Assembly (NCBI GenBank): GCA_010032545.1
Contig: RGPT01000002.1
Location: 1 to 53,327, forward strand
Source of the DNA: Alphaproteobacteria bacterium
GTDB taxonomy: Bacteria > Pseudomonadota > Alphaproteobacteria > Reyranellales > Reyranellaceae
DNA: 53,327 nt
Direction of reading: 5' to 3'
The position numbers and the translations under genes were made by a program. The notes under the pieces were generated by a model, which did not search any database, had not been told where the DNA came from, and was given only the letters and a program-made list of their open reading frames with translations. Shown piece by piece: positions 1 through 9,853 of the stretch; position 1 is the stretch's first letter; each line of letters begins with the position of its first letter.

Positions 1-2183
1 GCCGCCGATAGTCGATGCGGCCCTTGGCCCGCTTCAGGAGATCGCCCAGTCGCTTCAGGTCGGCGAGCTGCCAGGCCACATCCTGCTGCGGGCGACACGG
101 CAGGATGTGGCCGGGCTCGTGCTGACGCAGCGTGTCGTAGATCAGGTCGGAACTGAACGTCACCTGGCGGCGCGACTTCTCCTCGCCGGGGAAGCGGCGC
201 TCGATCAGGCCTGCGATCACCGCGACGTTACGGAACGAACGCCGCAGCATGGTCGACTCGTCCATCCAGGCTTCGAGATCGTCGCCCAGCATGTCCTCGT
301 CGAAGAGCTGGTCGAGCTGCGCCTTCGTGGGTGGCCGGAGGCCCCACAGCCCCAGCACGTAGTCGGTGGCGACGAAGCCCAACGGCTTCAGCCCCATGCG
401 TTCCATGCGCCGCGTCAGCAGCATGCCCAGCGTCTGGTGGGCATTCCGGCCCTCGAAGCAGTAGGCCACGATGAATTGCTTGCCGCCCCTCGGGAATCCC
501 TCGATCAGCAGTTGGTCAGCCTGGGGCAGGCCAGAGCGCCAGCGCTGGATATCGAGCCACTGGCGTACCTCGGCCGGCAACTTGGGGTGTCGCGACGGGT
601 CCTGCAGGATGCCGCGGACCCGGTCGGCCAGGAAGGTCGAGAGCGGCAGGCGGCCGCCGCCGTAGGCCGGCACCTTGGGGTCGCCCCCACCGGTCGCCAG
701 CGAGCATTGCGCCATCAGCTCCTTCACACCCTCGAAGCGCAGCAGTCGTCCCGCGAAGGTGAAAGTCCAGCGGCGAGGCCAGCATCCAGCGCCCGCCCGG
801 CAATTCCTTCAGCCGGTGCCAGCGGTCGTAGGCCGCCAGCGCGTAACCACCGGTCGCCACGAAGTCGAACGTGTCGTCAAAATCCTGGCGCGGCAGGTCG
901 CGGTAGGGCTGCGCGCGCCGCACCTCGTGAAAGAACGCCTCGCGATCGATCGGCTGGGCACAGGCGGTGCCCACGATGTGCTGCGCCAGCACATCGAGAC
1001 AGGCCGGCCGCTGCGGATCGCCGTCGAGTTCGCGCGCCTCGACGGCCTCCAGCGCCGCCAGCGATTCCAGAACCTCGAAGCGGTTGGCCGGCGCGATCAT
1101 GGCGCGGCTGGGCTCGTCGAGCCGATGGTTGGCGCGGCCGATCCGCTGCATCAGACGGCTCACGCCCTTGGGTGCGCCCATCTGGATCACGAGATCGACG
1201 TCGCCCCAATCGATGCCGAGGTCGAGCGACGAAGTCGCCACCACGGCGCGCAGCTTGCCCGCCGCCATCGCCGCCTCGACCTTGCGACGCTGCTCGACGG
1301 CGAGCGACCCGTGGTGGAGTCCGATGGGGAGATTGTCTTCGTTGATCCGCCACAGGCCGTCGAAGGCGAGTTCGGCCTGGGCGCGCGTGTTGACGAAGAT
1401 GATCGAGGTCTTGTGCTGGCGGATGATGTTGTAGATCTCCGGCACCGCATGGCGACCCATATGGCCGCCCCACGGGATGCGCTCCTGGGCATCGATGATC
1501 GTCACCACGGGCTGCGCACCCGGCTCGCCCCGCACGATCTCGACCGGCTCGTCGCGCAGCCGCAGGTAATCGGCGAGCGCCGGCGGATCGGCCACCGTGG
1601 CCGAGAGGCCGACGAATCGCGCCTGCGGCGCCAGCGCCGCCACCCGGGCCAGGCAAAGCGCCAGGTGATGGCCGCGCTTGGTGGTGGCGAAGGCGTGCAG
1701 CTCGTCGATGATGACGCACTTCAGGCTGGCAAAGAAATTCGCGGCATCGAGATAGCTCAGCAGCAGCGCCAGCGACTCAGGAGTCGTCATCAGGAAGTCG
1801 GGCGGCCGTTCGCGCTGGCGGAGACGCCGGCTCTGCGGCGTATCGCCGGTCCGGCTCTCAGCCCTCACCGGCAACTTCATCTCCGCGATCGGCAGCTCGA
1901 GGTTGCGCCTTATGTCGGTGGCCAGTGCCTTCAGCGGCGAGATGTAGAGCGTGTGCAACTCGCCCTTGCCCTTGGCGTGCGCCAGATCCACCCCCTTGCG
2001 GCGGCGCTCCGTCAACTCGATCAGCGACGGCAGGAAGCCCGCCAGGGTCTTGCCGCCACCGGTCGGCGCGATCAGAAGAGCGCTCGTGCCCTGGGCGGCC
2101 AAGTCGACCAGCGCAAGCTGGTGCGGCCGGGGCGTCCAGCCGCGACTCTCGAACCAGCGTGTAAACAGATCGGGAAGGCCCAT
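1..2183 (-). pseudogene. Lhr-like DEXH-box helicase, ligase-associated, frameshifted and partial
   Basis: Superfamily 2 helicase of the ligase-associated Lhr type, expected to act in DNA damage repair with the neighbouring exonuclease and ligase. From the ATG at 2183 I see Walker A APTGGGKT (residues 39-46), a DELH box, the SAT motif (GLSATVADP) and the arginine-finger motif QRIGRANHR. The frame is good down to about 760-770 (RWMLASPLDF). The family sequence then resumes in another frame with FTFAGRLLRFEG and runs to position 1 (PRGGKQF, DEDMLGDDLEAW, GEEKSRRQV). Family members have roughly 45-60 more residues at this join, so it looks like a deletion plus frameshift; the intact frame stops at 516. 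The 3' end lies outside the window. An upstream ATG at 2225 is less likely because it overlaps the divergent exonuclease start. Confidence 0.85.
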
Positions 2184-2211
2184 ATTGCTTGGGTAGGATG
2201 CACCACCTTCA

Positions 2212-3231
2212 ATGGCAACCGGCACCTTGAATCCCCGTTCCTGGCTCTACCCCACGCCGCGCGGCCTCTACTGCGAACCCGGCGACTTTTATGTCGATCC
2301 GGCGGTGGCGGTGAATCGCGCAGTGATCACGCATGGACATGGTGACCACGCCCGGCCGGGCCATCGCGCGGCGCTGGCCACGCCCGAAACCCTGGCGATC
2401 ATGCGTGCCCGTTTCGAGGACATGCCCAACACCGCGCAACAGCCGCTGGCCTATGGCGAAAGTGTCCGCCTGGGCGAGGTCGACGTCCGTCTCGCACCGG
2501 CGGGCCATATCCTGGGATCGGCGCAGGCCGTACTCACGTTCCAGGGCCAGCGCATCGTCGTGTCGGGCGACTTCAAGCGCCGACCCGACCCGACCTGCCC
2601 GCCCTTCGAGCCAGTGCCGTGCGACGTGTTCATCACCGAGGCGACCTTCGCCCTGCCCGTGTTCCATCATCCGCCCGACATGGGCGAGATCGGCAAGCTG
2701 CTGCGCTCCGTCGCCACCTTTCCCGAACGCACGCATCTGGTGGGTGTCTATGCGCTCGGCAAGTGCCAGCGCGTGATCAAGCTCCTGCGCGCGGCGGGCT
2801 ACGACAAGCGGATCTGGCTGCATGGCTCCCTGCTCGCCCTGTGCAAGCTCTACGAGGATCATGGAATCGACCTTGGCGACGTGGCGCCGGTCTCCGACGC
2901 CATTCTCGAAACCTTCAGGGCCGCCATCGTGCTCTGTCCACCCTCGGCCATGGCCGACCGCTGGTCGCGCCGCTTCGCCGATCCGGTCGCCGCACTCTGC
3001 TCCGGTTGGATGGGCGTGCGCGCCCGCGCCCGCCAGCGCGGCGCCGAACTGCCGCTGGTGATCTCCGACCATGCCGACTGGCCCGAGTTGACGCAGACCC
3101 TGAAGGACGTGAGCGCCCCCAAGGTCTGGGTGACTCACGGTCGTGAGGAAGCTCTGGTCCATTATGCCCACTCGATCGGCATCGATGCCGAAGCGCTGCA
3201 TCTTGCCGGCCGCGAGGAAGAAGGCGCCTGA
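2212..3231 (+). CDS. Ligase-associated DNA damage response exonuclease (MBL fold)
   Basis: Metallo-beta-lactamase-fold nuclease of the beta-CASP/SNM1 type that in many proteobacteria sits beside an Lhr helicase and an ATP-dependent ligase. The metal-binding HxHxDH motif is visible at residues 41-46 (HGHGDH), and further metal ligands are expected at VVSGDFKR and VISDHADWP. The N-terminus (PRGLYCEPGDFYVDP) is typical of the family and the 339-residue length is normal. It diverges from the helicase across about 28 bp and ends 3 bp before the ligase, so helicase, nuclease and ligase form one repair module. No sign of damage in this gene. Confidence 0.9.
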   Translation: MATGTLNPRSWLYPTPRGLYCEPGDFYVDPAVAVNRAVITHGHGDHARPGHRAALATPETLAIMRARFEDMPNTAQQPLAYGESVRLGEVDVRLAPAGHILGSAQAVLTFQGQRIVVSGDFKRRPDPTCPPFEPVPCDVFITEATFALPVFHHPPDMGEIGKLLRSVATFPERTHLVGVYALGKCQRVIKLLRAAGYDKRIWLHGSLLALCKLYEDHGIDLGDVAPVSDAILETFRAAIVLCPPSAMADRWSRRFADPVAALCSGWMGVRARARQRGAELPLVISDHADWPELTQTLKDVSAPKVWVTHGREEALVHYAHSIGIDAEALHLAGREEEGA

Positions 3232-3234
3232 GCC

Positions 3235-4566
3235 ATGCAGGCCTTTGCCCGGCTCCTCGATTCGCTGTCCTTCGAGGCGGCGCGCAACGCCAAGCTGCGG
3301 CTGATCGAGACCTATCTGCGGCTGGATGCACTCGATTCGACGGGCCGCTGGGCGTTGCTGAAGCTGCTGACCGGGGCCTTGCGGGTCGGTGTCTCGGCGC
3401 GGCTCGCCAAGCAGGCCGTGGCGAACATCGGCAACCAACCCGTCGACGCCGTGGAAGAAATCTGGCACGGCCTCGCGCCGCCCTACCGGCCGCTGTTCGA
3501 TTGGCTGCTGCAGGGCGCGCCGCCACCCCGCAGCAATGCGGGAGGCGCCTTCCTCCCGCCGATGCTGGCCAACCCTGTCGACCGCGCCGAGCTCGACACG
3601 TTCGATCCAGCCCATTTTCGTGCCGAATGGAAATGGGACGGCATCCGCGTCCAGGTCGCCGCCTCCAGCGGCGTCAAGCGACTCTATAGCCGCGCCGGCG
3701 ACGATATCTCCAAGGCTTTTCCCGACATCGTCGAAGCGATCGATTTCGATGGCACCTTCGACGGCGAGCTGCTGGTGCGCCGCGAGGACGCCGTGGCGCC
3801 GTTCAACGATCTGCAGCAGCGGCTGAACCGCAAGAGCGTGACGCCCAGGATGCTCAAGGAGCATCCGGCCCATGTCCGCCTCTACGACGTCTTGCAACTC
3901 GAGGGAGAGGACCTGCGTGGCCTGCCCTTCGACCAGCGCCGCGCCCGCCTCGAAGCCTGGATGACACGGACCCCGCGGGCACGCTTCGACCTCTCGCCGC
4001 TCGTGAGCTTCCGCGACTGGGCCCATCTTGCCGAATTGCGCGAGGCCATGAAGAGCGACGGTATCGAAGGGCTGATCCTGAAGCGCGCCGACAGCGCCTA
4101 CGTCGCCGGCCGACCCAGAGGGCCGTGGTTCAAATGGAAGCGCGATCCCATGCTGGCCGACTGCGTGCTGATGTATGCCCAGCGCGGCCACGGCAAGCGC
4201 AGCTCGTTCTACTCCGACTTCACCTTCGGCTGCTGGCGCGAGGTCGAGGGCCGGCGCGAGCTCGCGCCGGTGGGTAAGGCCTATTCCGGCTTCTCCGACG
4301 AGGAGCTGCGCTGGCTCGACAAATGGGTGCGCGACCACACCACCGACCGCTTTGGTCCGGTACGCGAGGTGACGCAGGACCTGGTGCTGGAAGTGGCATT
4401 CGACGGCATCGCCCGGTCCAGCCGCCACAAATCGGGCGTTGCCCTGCGCTTTCCCCGTATCCATCGTGTCCGTAGGGACAAGCCGGCGGTCGAGGCCGAC
4501 ACCGTCGACGACCTTCTGCGGCTCTTGCCGGAGCCGACCCGCAACACCATTATCGGGTCGACATGA
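3235..4566 (+). CDS. ATP-dependent DNA ligase, with apparent internal N-terminal deletion
   Basis: ATP-dependent DNA ligase that would seal nicks in the Lhr/exonuclease repair pathway. The nucleotidyl-lysine motif is EWKWDGIR with K at about residue 133. Later motifs (DGELLV, EGLILKR, WFKWKRD) and the OB-fold end ([10 protein letters not shown]) are present. At 443 residues it is shorter than the roughly 530 I expect. Comparing with remembered homologues, the N-terminal helical DNA-binding domain jumps from RLIETYLR to [14 protein letters not shown] near 3318-3336, missing about 80-90 residues in frame. The catalytic core is intact, so nucleotidyl transfer may survive, but DNA grip is doubtful. 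The stop overlaps the moaA start (ATGA). Confidence 0.85.
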   Translation: MQAFARLLDSLSFEAARNAKLRLIETYLRLDALDSTGRWALLKLLTGALRVGVSARLAKQAVANIGNQPVDAVEEIWHGLAPPYRPLFDWLLQGAPPPRSNAGGAFLPPMLANPVDRAELDTFDPAHFRAEWKWDGIRVQVAASSGVKRLYSRAGDDISKAFPDIVEAIDFDGTFDGELLVRREDAVAPFNDLQQRLNRKSVTPRMLKEHPAHVRLYDVLQLEGEDLRGLPFDQRRARLEAWMTRTPRARFDLSPLVSFRDWAHLAELREAMKSDGIEGLILKRADSAYVAGRPRGPWFKWKRDPMLADCVLMYAQRGHGKRSSFYSDFTFGCWREVEGRRELAPVGKAYSGFSDEELRWLDKWVRDHTTDRFGPVREVTQDLVLEVAFDGIARSSRHKSGVALRFPRIHRVRRDKPAVEADTVDDLLRLLPEPTRNTIIGST

Positions 4567-5555
4567 TCGACCCATTCGGCCGCCACATTTCCTACCTCCG
4601 CGTTTCGGTGACGGATCGCTGCGATTTTCGCTGCGTCTACTGCATGGCCGAGGACATGACCTTCCTGCCCAAGGCCGAGGTCCTGTCGCTCGAGGAGCTG
4701 GAGCGGTTGTGCACCGCCTTCGTGCGTCGTGGCGTGAAGAAGCTGCGGATGACTGGCGGCGAACCGCTGGTGCGCAAGAACGTGATGTCGCTGTTCCGCG
4801 GCCTCGGCCGCCACCTCGACAGTGGCGCTCTCGAGGAATTGACCCTCACCACCAACGGCAGCCAGCTCGCGAAATACGCCAAGGAGCTGGCGGCCATCGG
4901 TGTTCGCCGCGTGAATGTTTCGATGGACACACTCGATCCCGACAAGTTCCGCGAACTCACACGCTGGGGTGACCTCGACCAGGTGATGCACGGCCTCGAT
5001 GCCGCCCAGCAGGCCGGCCTGCACGTAAAGATCAATGCCGTGGCGCTGCGCGGCGTGAACGACATGGAATTCGAGAAGCTGATCCGCTTCAGCCACGGCC
5101 GCGGCATGGATCTTGTCCTGATCGAGGTCATGCCCATGGGAGAGATCGGCGACCAGGCGCGGCTTGACCAGTATCTGCCGCTGTCGCTGGCACGGACCGA
5201 GATCGCCAGGCACTTCACGCTCACCGAGACCGACTACCGTACCGGTGGACCCGCCCGTTACTTCAAGGTCGAGGAGACCGGCGGACGGCTGGGCTTCATC
5301 ACGCCGCTCACCCACAATTTCTGCGAAAGCTGCAATCGCGTTCGGCTGACCTGCACCGGCACGCTCTACATGTGCCTCGGCCAGGAGGACGCCGCCGACC
5401 TGCGTGGCCCGCTCCGCGCTTCCGACAGCGACGAGGTCCTCGACCAGGCGATCACCGCGGCGATCGCACGCAAGCCTAAGGGCCACGACTTCATCATCGA
5501 CCGTCGCCACACCGGCCCTGCCGTCCCCCGCCACATGAGTGTCACCGGCGGCTAG
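4563..5555 (+). CDS. moaA: GTP 3',8-cyclase MoaA (molybdenum cofactor biosynthesis)
   Basis: Radical SAM enzyme converting GTP to 3',8-cyclo-7,8-dihydro-GTP, the first step of molybdopterin synthesis. The N-terminal cluster motif CDFRCVYC gives C20, C24 and C27. The second, C-terminal [4Fe-4S] cluster is C254, C257 and C271 (CESC...MC). The protein ends in the conserved Gly-Gly tail needed by MoaA (SVTGG). The 330-residue length is normal. The ATG overlaps the ligase stop as ATGA, so translation may be coupled to a DNA-repair gene. No other moa or mob gene is in the window. Confidence 0.96.
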   Translation: MIDPFGRHISYLRVSVTDRCDFRCVYCMAEDMTFLPKAEVLSLEELERLCTAFVRRGVKKLRMTGGEPLVRKNVMSLFRGLGRHLDSGALEELTLTTNGSQLAKYAKELAAIGVRRVNVSMDTLDPDKFRELTRWGDLDQVMHGLDAAQQAGLHVKINAVALRGVNDMEFEKLIRFSHGRGMDLVLIEVMPMGEIGDQARLDQYLPLSLARTEIARHFTLTETDYRTGGPARYFKVEETGGRLGFITPLTHNFCESCNRVRLTCTGTLYMCLGQEDAADLRGPLRASDSDEVLDQAITAAIARKPKGHDFIIDRRHTGPAVPRHMSVTGG

Positions 5556-5567
5556 GTCCGGCAGGCT

Positions 5568-6488
5568 TCAAGGAGCGGGCTGGGTCGGCGCGCTCTTGAC
5601 CTTGGCCCGGCGCACTGCCTCGCGGTGGGAAATGTAGAGCGCGCTGGAGAAGATCACCGCGGCCCCAACGAAGGTCCAGATGTCGGGCTGCTGGAAGAAC
5701 AGGAAGTAGCCCAGCAGCGTATTGTAGATCAGGGACAGAAAGCCGATCGGCTGCAACAGCGTGATGTCGGCGAGCTGGTAGCCGCGTTGCTGGCAAAGGT
5801 GCCCGAGCGTTCCGGCAAGACCGGCCGCGATGAACCAAAGCAGGTCGACGCCGCTCGGAGTCTGCCAGAACCAGACGGCAACCGGCGCCGCGCAGATCAC
5901 GATCACGATGTTCTGCCAGATCACGATCGTGTTGGCCGAATCGGTACGGGCCAGCGCCTTGGACATCAGGTTCGACGCCGAGAAGATCGGCGTAGAGATC
6001 AGGATGCAGATCACGCCCAGATGGATGTCGCCGAAGCCTGGCCGGATGATGATCATGGCCCCGGCGAAGCCAACGAAGACGGCGATCCAGCGCCTGAGGC
6101 GCACGTCCTCGGCGAGGAACAGGGCCGCGCCGATAGTGACGAAGATCGGCCCTGTGAAGCCCAGGGCCGTGATCTCGGCCAGGCTTGTGAGAGGCAGTGC
6201 CACGAACCACAGCATCATGCCGACCGTGTGGATGGCGCCACGCGAAACATGCAGCCCGAGGCGATTGGTGTGCAGCGAGCGGTAGAGACCGAGCCGGAAC
6301 ACAACGGGCAAAAGGATCAGCGCGCCGAAGAAATAGCGCAGGAACGCCATGACGTAGGGATTGAGATGCTGCGCCGGGATCAGCGTGAAAACGTTCAGAA
6401 GTGCGAACAGAATCCCCGACAGGGCGACCCAGAGGATGCCGCGCAGGTTGGGCGGCAGCGCAAGCCATCGGACGACGAAAGGGGACAC
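5568..6488 (-). CDS. EamA/DMT-family transporter
   Basis: Inner-membrane protein of the drug/metabolite transporter superfamily, with about ten hydrophobic segments in two EamA halves. The first half contains GILFALLNVFTL and the second half includes LVASLIYN-like helices (FLSLIYNTLLGYFLF). At 306 residues the length is typical. Substrate cannot be told from sequence; members export amino acids, metabolites or drugs. It is convergent with moaA and lies downstream of the ChaC-like gene on the same strand, with about 67 bp between them. Confidence 0.85.
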   Translation of the reverse strand: MSPFVVRWLALPPNLRGILWVALSGILFALLNVFTLIPAQHLNPYVMAFLRYFFGALILLPVVFRLGLYRSLHTNRLGLHVSRGAIHTVGMMLWFVALPLTSLAEITALGFTGPIFVTIGAALFLAEDVRLRRWIAVFVGFAGAMIIIRPGFGDIHLGVICILISTPIFSASNLMSKALARTDSANTIVIWQNIVIVICAAPVAVWFWQTPSGVDLLWFIAAGLAGTLGHLCQQRGYQLADITLLQPIGFLSLIYNTLLGYFLFFQQPDIWTFVGAAVIFSSALYISHREAVRRAKVKSAPTQPAP

Positions 6489-6555
6489 GCCGAGACTATG
6501 TCACACGATGTGCAATGACGCACGCGTGGGCGAGGCGACGGTTCTGGCGCGCCGC

Positions 6556-7116
6556 CTAGGCTTCGCCGGCGAGTTCCGCGGCGGCTGGCGCGGACGCCCC
6601 GGCGGCGTCGCCACGCAGGGTGGCGACCCGTTCCATCAGGTCCTCAATGTAGGGGTCGTGGATGCCGAGCGAGCGTGTATGCTCGGCGGTGTTGAAGAGA
6701 TAGTCGCGGCAGGCGCCGCGGCGGCCCTCGGCAAAGGCGATGTGGTGGGCGGCGCGTTCCATGGACAGGTCGCCGCAATACTGGCAATGGGCCGTGTCGA
6801 CGACGAAGGTGACCGCCGTCACCGTGCGCCCATCGCGCAACTGGGTCGGCACCCACCGCGCCTGATAGACGTTCGACAGCATTTCGCGGTTCCACAGGAT
6901 TGCCAGTTCGCTGCTGACCTGATGCGGCGCCAGACGATAGGCAATGCCCTCGTAGGCGAAGACCCAAGCCTCCTCGCCGGGCTGGTAGCGCTGCAAGGCC
7001 GCGGCGAGGCTGGCCGCGCGCTGCTCGGACGTCAGGAAGAAATCGTAGCCTGCCTTGTGTGCATCGGCGACGATCTGATCGATACGCTCTGAGGTCAGGT
7101 CCTCGCGTGTCAGCAA
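6556..7116 (-). CDS. ChaC-like gamma-glutamylcyclotransferase lacking its substrate loop
   Basis: The flanks match the ChaC family (glutathione-degrading gamma-glutamylcyclotransferase): QPGEEAWVFAY at the N-terminal side, then GIAYRLAP, LWNREMLSNVYQARWV, TFVVDTAH, and a C-terminal CRDYLFNTAEH...GIHDPYIE. In normal members WVFAY continues into the YGSL substrate loop and about 50 more residues before the GxAYRL strand. Here WVFAY joins EGIAYRL directly near 6948-6955, an in-frame loss. The 186-residue product is therefore shorter than the usual 220-235 and probably inactive. Family assignment is firm; activity is doubtful. Confidence 0.75.
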   Translation of the reverse strand: MLTREDLTSERIDQIVADAHKAGYDFFLTSEQRAASLAAALQRYQPGEEAWVFAYEGIAYRLAPHQVSSELAILWNREMLSNVYQARWVPTQLRDGRTVTAVTFVVDTAHCQYCGDLSMERAAHHIAFAEGRRGACRDYLFNTAEHTRSLGIHDPYIEDLMERVATLRGDAAGASAPAAAELAGEA

Positions 7117-7155
7117 GTCAGCTTCCCCCTGCGCACGCTGGTCGCCGCCCCCGTG

Positions 7156-7623
7156 TCAGATGCCGTAGACGATGGACATGGTTTCGGCGACGCAGGCCGG
7201 GCGCTCCTGACCCTCGATTTCGATCGTGACCTGGTTGGTGAGGCGCACGCCCCCCTTGTCCATCGGATCGGCCGCGATCAGCTTGGCCCGCGCGCGCACC
7301 CGCGACCCCGCCGGCACCGGGCTGGTGAAGCGGACCTTGTTGCAGCCGTAGTTGATACCGTTGCGCACGTTGTTGATGTGCGAGATCTGATGATTGAGCA
7401 TCGGAATCAGGGACAGCGTCAGGAAGCCATGGGCGATGGTCTTGCCGCCCGGCATATCCTTCTTGGCGCGTTCGACGTCGACATGGATCCATTGGTGGTC
7501 GCCGGTTGCTTCGGCGAACTGGTTGATGCGCTCCTGCGAGACATCGACCCAGTCGCTGACACCGATTTCCTGGCCCACGTACTTGTGCATTTCGTTGGGA
7601 TGGGAGAATTCTCGCTTGGCCAT
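7156..7623 (-). CDS. MaoC-family (R)-specific enoyl-CoA hydratase
   Basis: Single hot-dog-domain protein of the MaoC dehydratase family, which hydrates (R)-3-hydroxyacyl-CoA/enoyl-CoA. The hydratase-2 signature lies around residues 36-66 (FAEATGDHQWIHVD...TIAHGFLTLSL), with the catalytic Asp and His in DHQWIH. At 155 residues it is full length. It starts 39 bp upstream of the ChaC-like gene on the same strand. Together with the two crotonases that follow, it suggests acyl-CoA or branched-chain acid metabolism; the exact substrate is unknown. Confidence 0.88.
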   Translation of the reverse strand: MAKREFSHPNEMHKYVGQEIGVSDWVDVSQERINQFAEATGDHQWIHVDVERAKKDMPGGKTIAHGFLTLSLIPMLNHQISHINNVRNGINYGCNKVRFTSPVPAGSRVRARAKLIAADPMDKGGVRLTNQVTIEIEGQERPACVAETMSIVYGI

Positions 7624-7794
7624 TTCCTACCTCGATCGTGCTTTCTTCTTGGTCGCCGATGAATACCACGAGATCGCCCGTTCTTGGTCAAGTCCGAAGG
7701 AAAGGCATTACTTGCCGCGCATCGTCTCATTTGTATCGTCGCCGAGTTTTGCCCATCATGCGAGCAACAAAAATGCACAGGAGGAGCCCCGGTA

Positions 7795-8616
7795 ATGGCT
7801 TACGAAACCGTGCTCTATGACGTCGCGGAGCGCATCTGCACCATCACGCTGAACCGGCCGGACAGGCTGAACGCCTGGACCCGTCAGATGCACCTCGACC
7901 TCAAGGACGCCATGCATACGGCTGGCGCCGACCCGGAGGTGCGGGCGATCGTCCTGACGGGTGCAGGGCGGGGTTTCTGCGCCGGGGCCGACATGGGCGG
8001 CCTGCAGGCGATCGGCGCCGGTGCCGCCGCCGACCGCTCGAGCAAGGCCCAGGAAGGCCTCCCCGGCGGCAGCACGCTGGCCGAATTCAAGATGAACTAC
8101 TCGTACTTTCCGTCGATCCCGAAGTTCATCATTGCTGCCATCAACGGCCCCTGCGCCGGTCTCGGCCTTGTCATCCCGCTTTACGCCGACCTGCGCTTCG
8201 CTTCCGAATCGGCGGTGTTCACCACCGCTTTCGCTCAGCGAGGGCTGATCGCCGAACACGGCGTGAGCTGGCTTTTGCCGCGCCTGATCGGGTTGCCCGC
8301 AGCCATGGATCTGCTGTGCTCGGCCCGCAAATTCCGTGCTCCTGAAGCGTTGGCCCTGGGCCTGGTAAGTCGGGTGATCGCCGACGACAGGCTGATGGCC
8401 GAGACACGCGCCTACGCTCGGCTGATGGCTGACACGGTCTCGCCGCGTTCGGTGGCGGTGATGAAGCGCCAGCTCTGGGAGGCCGAATTCCAGACCCTGG
8501 CTGAAGCCACGGTCCAGGCCAACCATGAGATGGATCTCTCGTTCCAGACCGCCGACTTCAAGGAAGGCGTCGCCCACTACCTGGAGAAGCGGGCGGCCCG
8601 GTTCACGGGGCGGTAG
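7795..8616 (+). CDS. Enoyl-CoA hydratase/isomerase family protein
   Basis: Crotonase-fold enzyme acting on acyl-CoA esters. It has the N-terminal strand TITLNRPDRLNAW, the first oxyanion-hole loop GAGRGFCAGADMGG and the second oxyanion loop NGPCAGLGL. I chose the ATG at 7795 because it follows AGGAG by about 10 nt; an open frame reaches back to 7684 but has no crotonase sequence. Product is 273 residues. It faces a second crotonase (8644-9507) tail to tail with about 27 bp between them. Specificity (beta-oxidation hydratase or isomerase) cannot be fixed. Confidence 0.9.
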   Translation: MAYETVLYDVAERICTITLNRPDRLNAWTRQMHLDLKDAMHTAGADPEVRAIVLTGAGRGFCAGADMGGLQAIGAGAAADRSSKAQEGLPGGSTLAEFKMNYSYFPSIPKFIIAAINGPCAGLGLVIPLYADLRFASESAVFTTAFAQRGLIAEHGVSWLLPRLIGLPAAMDLLCSARKFRAPEALALGLVSRVIADDRLMAETRAYARLMADTVSPRSVAVMKRQLWEAEFQTLAEATVQANHEMDLSFQTADFKEGVAHYLEKRAARFTGR

Positions 8617-8643
8617 GCTCCCCGGAGCCTATTCGTCAGGGCC

Positions 8644-9507
8644 CTATTTGAAGGTTCGCTCCTGCCACCACGGGAAGTAAGAGGGCATGCCGTCGCTCAC
8701 CTTCATGGGAAACTTCGCCGGACGCTTCTCCAGGAACGCCACCACACCCTCCTTCACGTCGGCCGACTTGCCGCGGGCATAGATGCCCTTGGAATCGACC
8801 TTGTGTGCCTCCATCGGGTGGTCGGCGCCCAGCATCTTCCAGATCATGTGGCGGTTGAGCGCCACCGAAACAGGCGCGGTATTGTCGGCGATCTCGCGTG
8901 CCAGCGCATAGGCCGCCGGCAGCAGGGCCTCGGGCTTGTGGATCGAGCGCACGAGGCGGCCGGCCAGCGCCTCCTCGGCGGAAAAGACGCGGCCGGTCAT
9001 CACCCACTCCAGCGCCTGCTGCGGCCCCACGAGGCGCGGCAGAAACCAGCTCGAGCAGGCCTCCATGACGATGGCGCGGCGGGTGAACACGAAGCCGTAC
9101 CGCGCCACCTCGGAAGCGAGGCGAATGTCCATCGCGAGCTGCATGGTGATGCCAACGCCCACCGCCGGGCCGTTGCAGGCCGCGATCGTGGGCTTCAGCG
9201 ATTCGTAGGCCCTGAGGGTGAAGAGCCCGCCGCCGTCGCGGTGGCCGTCGAGGCCGGGATCGACCGGCCCACGGTTCTCGGCGTTGAAGGTGTTGGCACC
9301 GCCCGACAGATCGGCGCCGGCACAAAATCCGCGCCCGGCGCCGGTGAAGACGATCGCTCGGACGTCGTCATCGCGATCCGCGCGATCCATCGCATCTAGC
9401 AGCTCCGACAGCATCCGGCCGGTGAAGGCATTGAGCTTGTCGGGCCGATTGAGCGTGATGGTGAGGATGCCGTCCGCGGTCTCGTATTTGATCTGCTCGT
9501 AGTTCAC
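8644..9507 (-). CDS. Enoyl-CoA hydratase/crotonase family protein
   Basis: Second crotonase-fold enzyme (287 residues), with TITLNRPDKLNAF, the oxyanion-hole loop GAGRGFCAGADLSGG and NGPAVGVGITMQLAMD. The middle (FTRRAIVMEACSSWFLPRLVG) carries a Glu where hydratases often have a catalytic acid. It resembles the neighbouring 7795-8616 gene closely enough to be a paralogue, but the orientation is opposite and the insert around NTFNAENRGP is its own. It lies immediately downstream (10 bp) of the small flippase-like gene on the same strand. Confidence 0.9.
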   Translation of the reverse strand: MNYEQIKYETADGILTITLNRPDKLNAFTGRMLSELLDAMDRADRDDDVRAIVFTGAGRGFCAGADLSGGANTFNAENRGPVDPGLDGHRDGGGLFTLRAYESLKPTIAACNGPAVGVGITMQLAMDIRLASEVARYGFVFTRRAIVMEACSSWFLPRLVGPQQALEWVMTGRVFSAEEALAGRLVRSIHKPEALLPAAYALAREIADNTAPVSVALNRHMIWKMLGADHPMEAHKVDSKGIYARGKSADVKEGVVAFLEKRPAKFPMKVSDGMPSYFPWWQERTFK

Positions 9508-9517
9508 GCTGGAGTCC

Positions 9518-9850
9518 TCACGGCTGGTTGATGAGAACGACGCCGCCCATGATCAGCGCAAGGCCGCCAATCTGTTTGAGGCCGAACGGCTCGCCGAATA
9601 TGAAGTGCCCGAGGATCGCCACCAGGGCATACGACACCGACACACTGGGAAAGGCCACGGACACCGGGATCTTGCGCAGCGCCACGATGTAGAGGAATGC
9701 CGCCGATCCATAGAGCGCCAGCCCGCATAGTGTCGACGGCCGCAGGACCTGGCTGACGAAATCCGGTGCATCGGCGCCGGCCTTCAGAAGGATCTGCCCG
9801 CCGATGCCGGCCAGGATGCCTATTCCAAGAGCCACGTAGTAGATGGTCAT
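9518..9850 (-). CDS. Small 4-TM EamA/SMR-like protein (ArnE-like flippase subunit)
   Basis: 110 residues with four hydrophobic helices (GIGILAGIGGQILLK; LYGSAAFLYIVAL; ALVAILGHFIFGE; GGLALIMGGVVLI). This is the half-size EamA/SMR architecture shared by SugE/EmrE exporters and ArnE/ArnF. The pattern PVSVAFPSVSVSYALVA resembles the ArnE side of the family. Its neighbour 4 bp upstream is a polyprenyl-phosphate glycosyltransferase, so I infer a role flipping the lipid-linked sugar to the periplasm rather than drug export. It lacks the SugE-type signature seen in the 44243-44560 protein. Confidence 0.75.
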   Translation of the reverse strand: MTIYYVALGIGILAGIGGQILLKAGADAPDFVSQVLRPSTLCGLALYGSAAFLYIVALRKIPVSVAFPSVSVSYALVAILGHFIFGEPFGLKQIGGLALIMGGVVLINQP

Positions 9851-9853
9851 CTA

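Noticed and set aside
675-2345. Long plus-strand open frame opposite the helicase
   Set aside because: Shadow of the helicase; Arg/Gln/His-rich translation with no motif.
2209-4575. Long open frame on the minus strand opposite the exonuclease and ligase
   Set aside because: It is the antisense shadow of two clearly homologous genes in high-GC DNA; its translation has no recognisable domain.
8605-8643. GGCTC/GAGCC hairpin between the two convergent crotonases
   Set aside because: Short stem, no T-tract; insufficient for a terminator.
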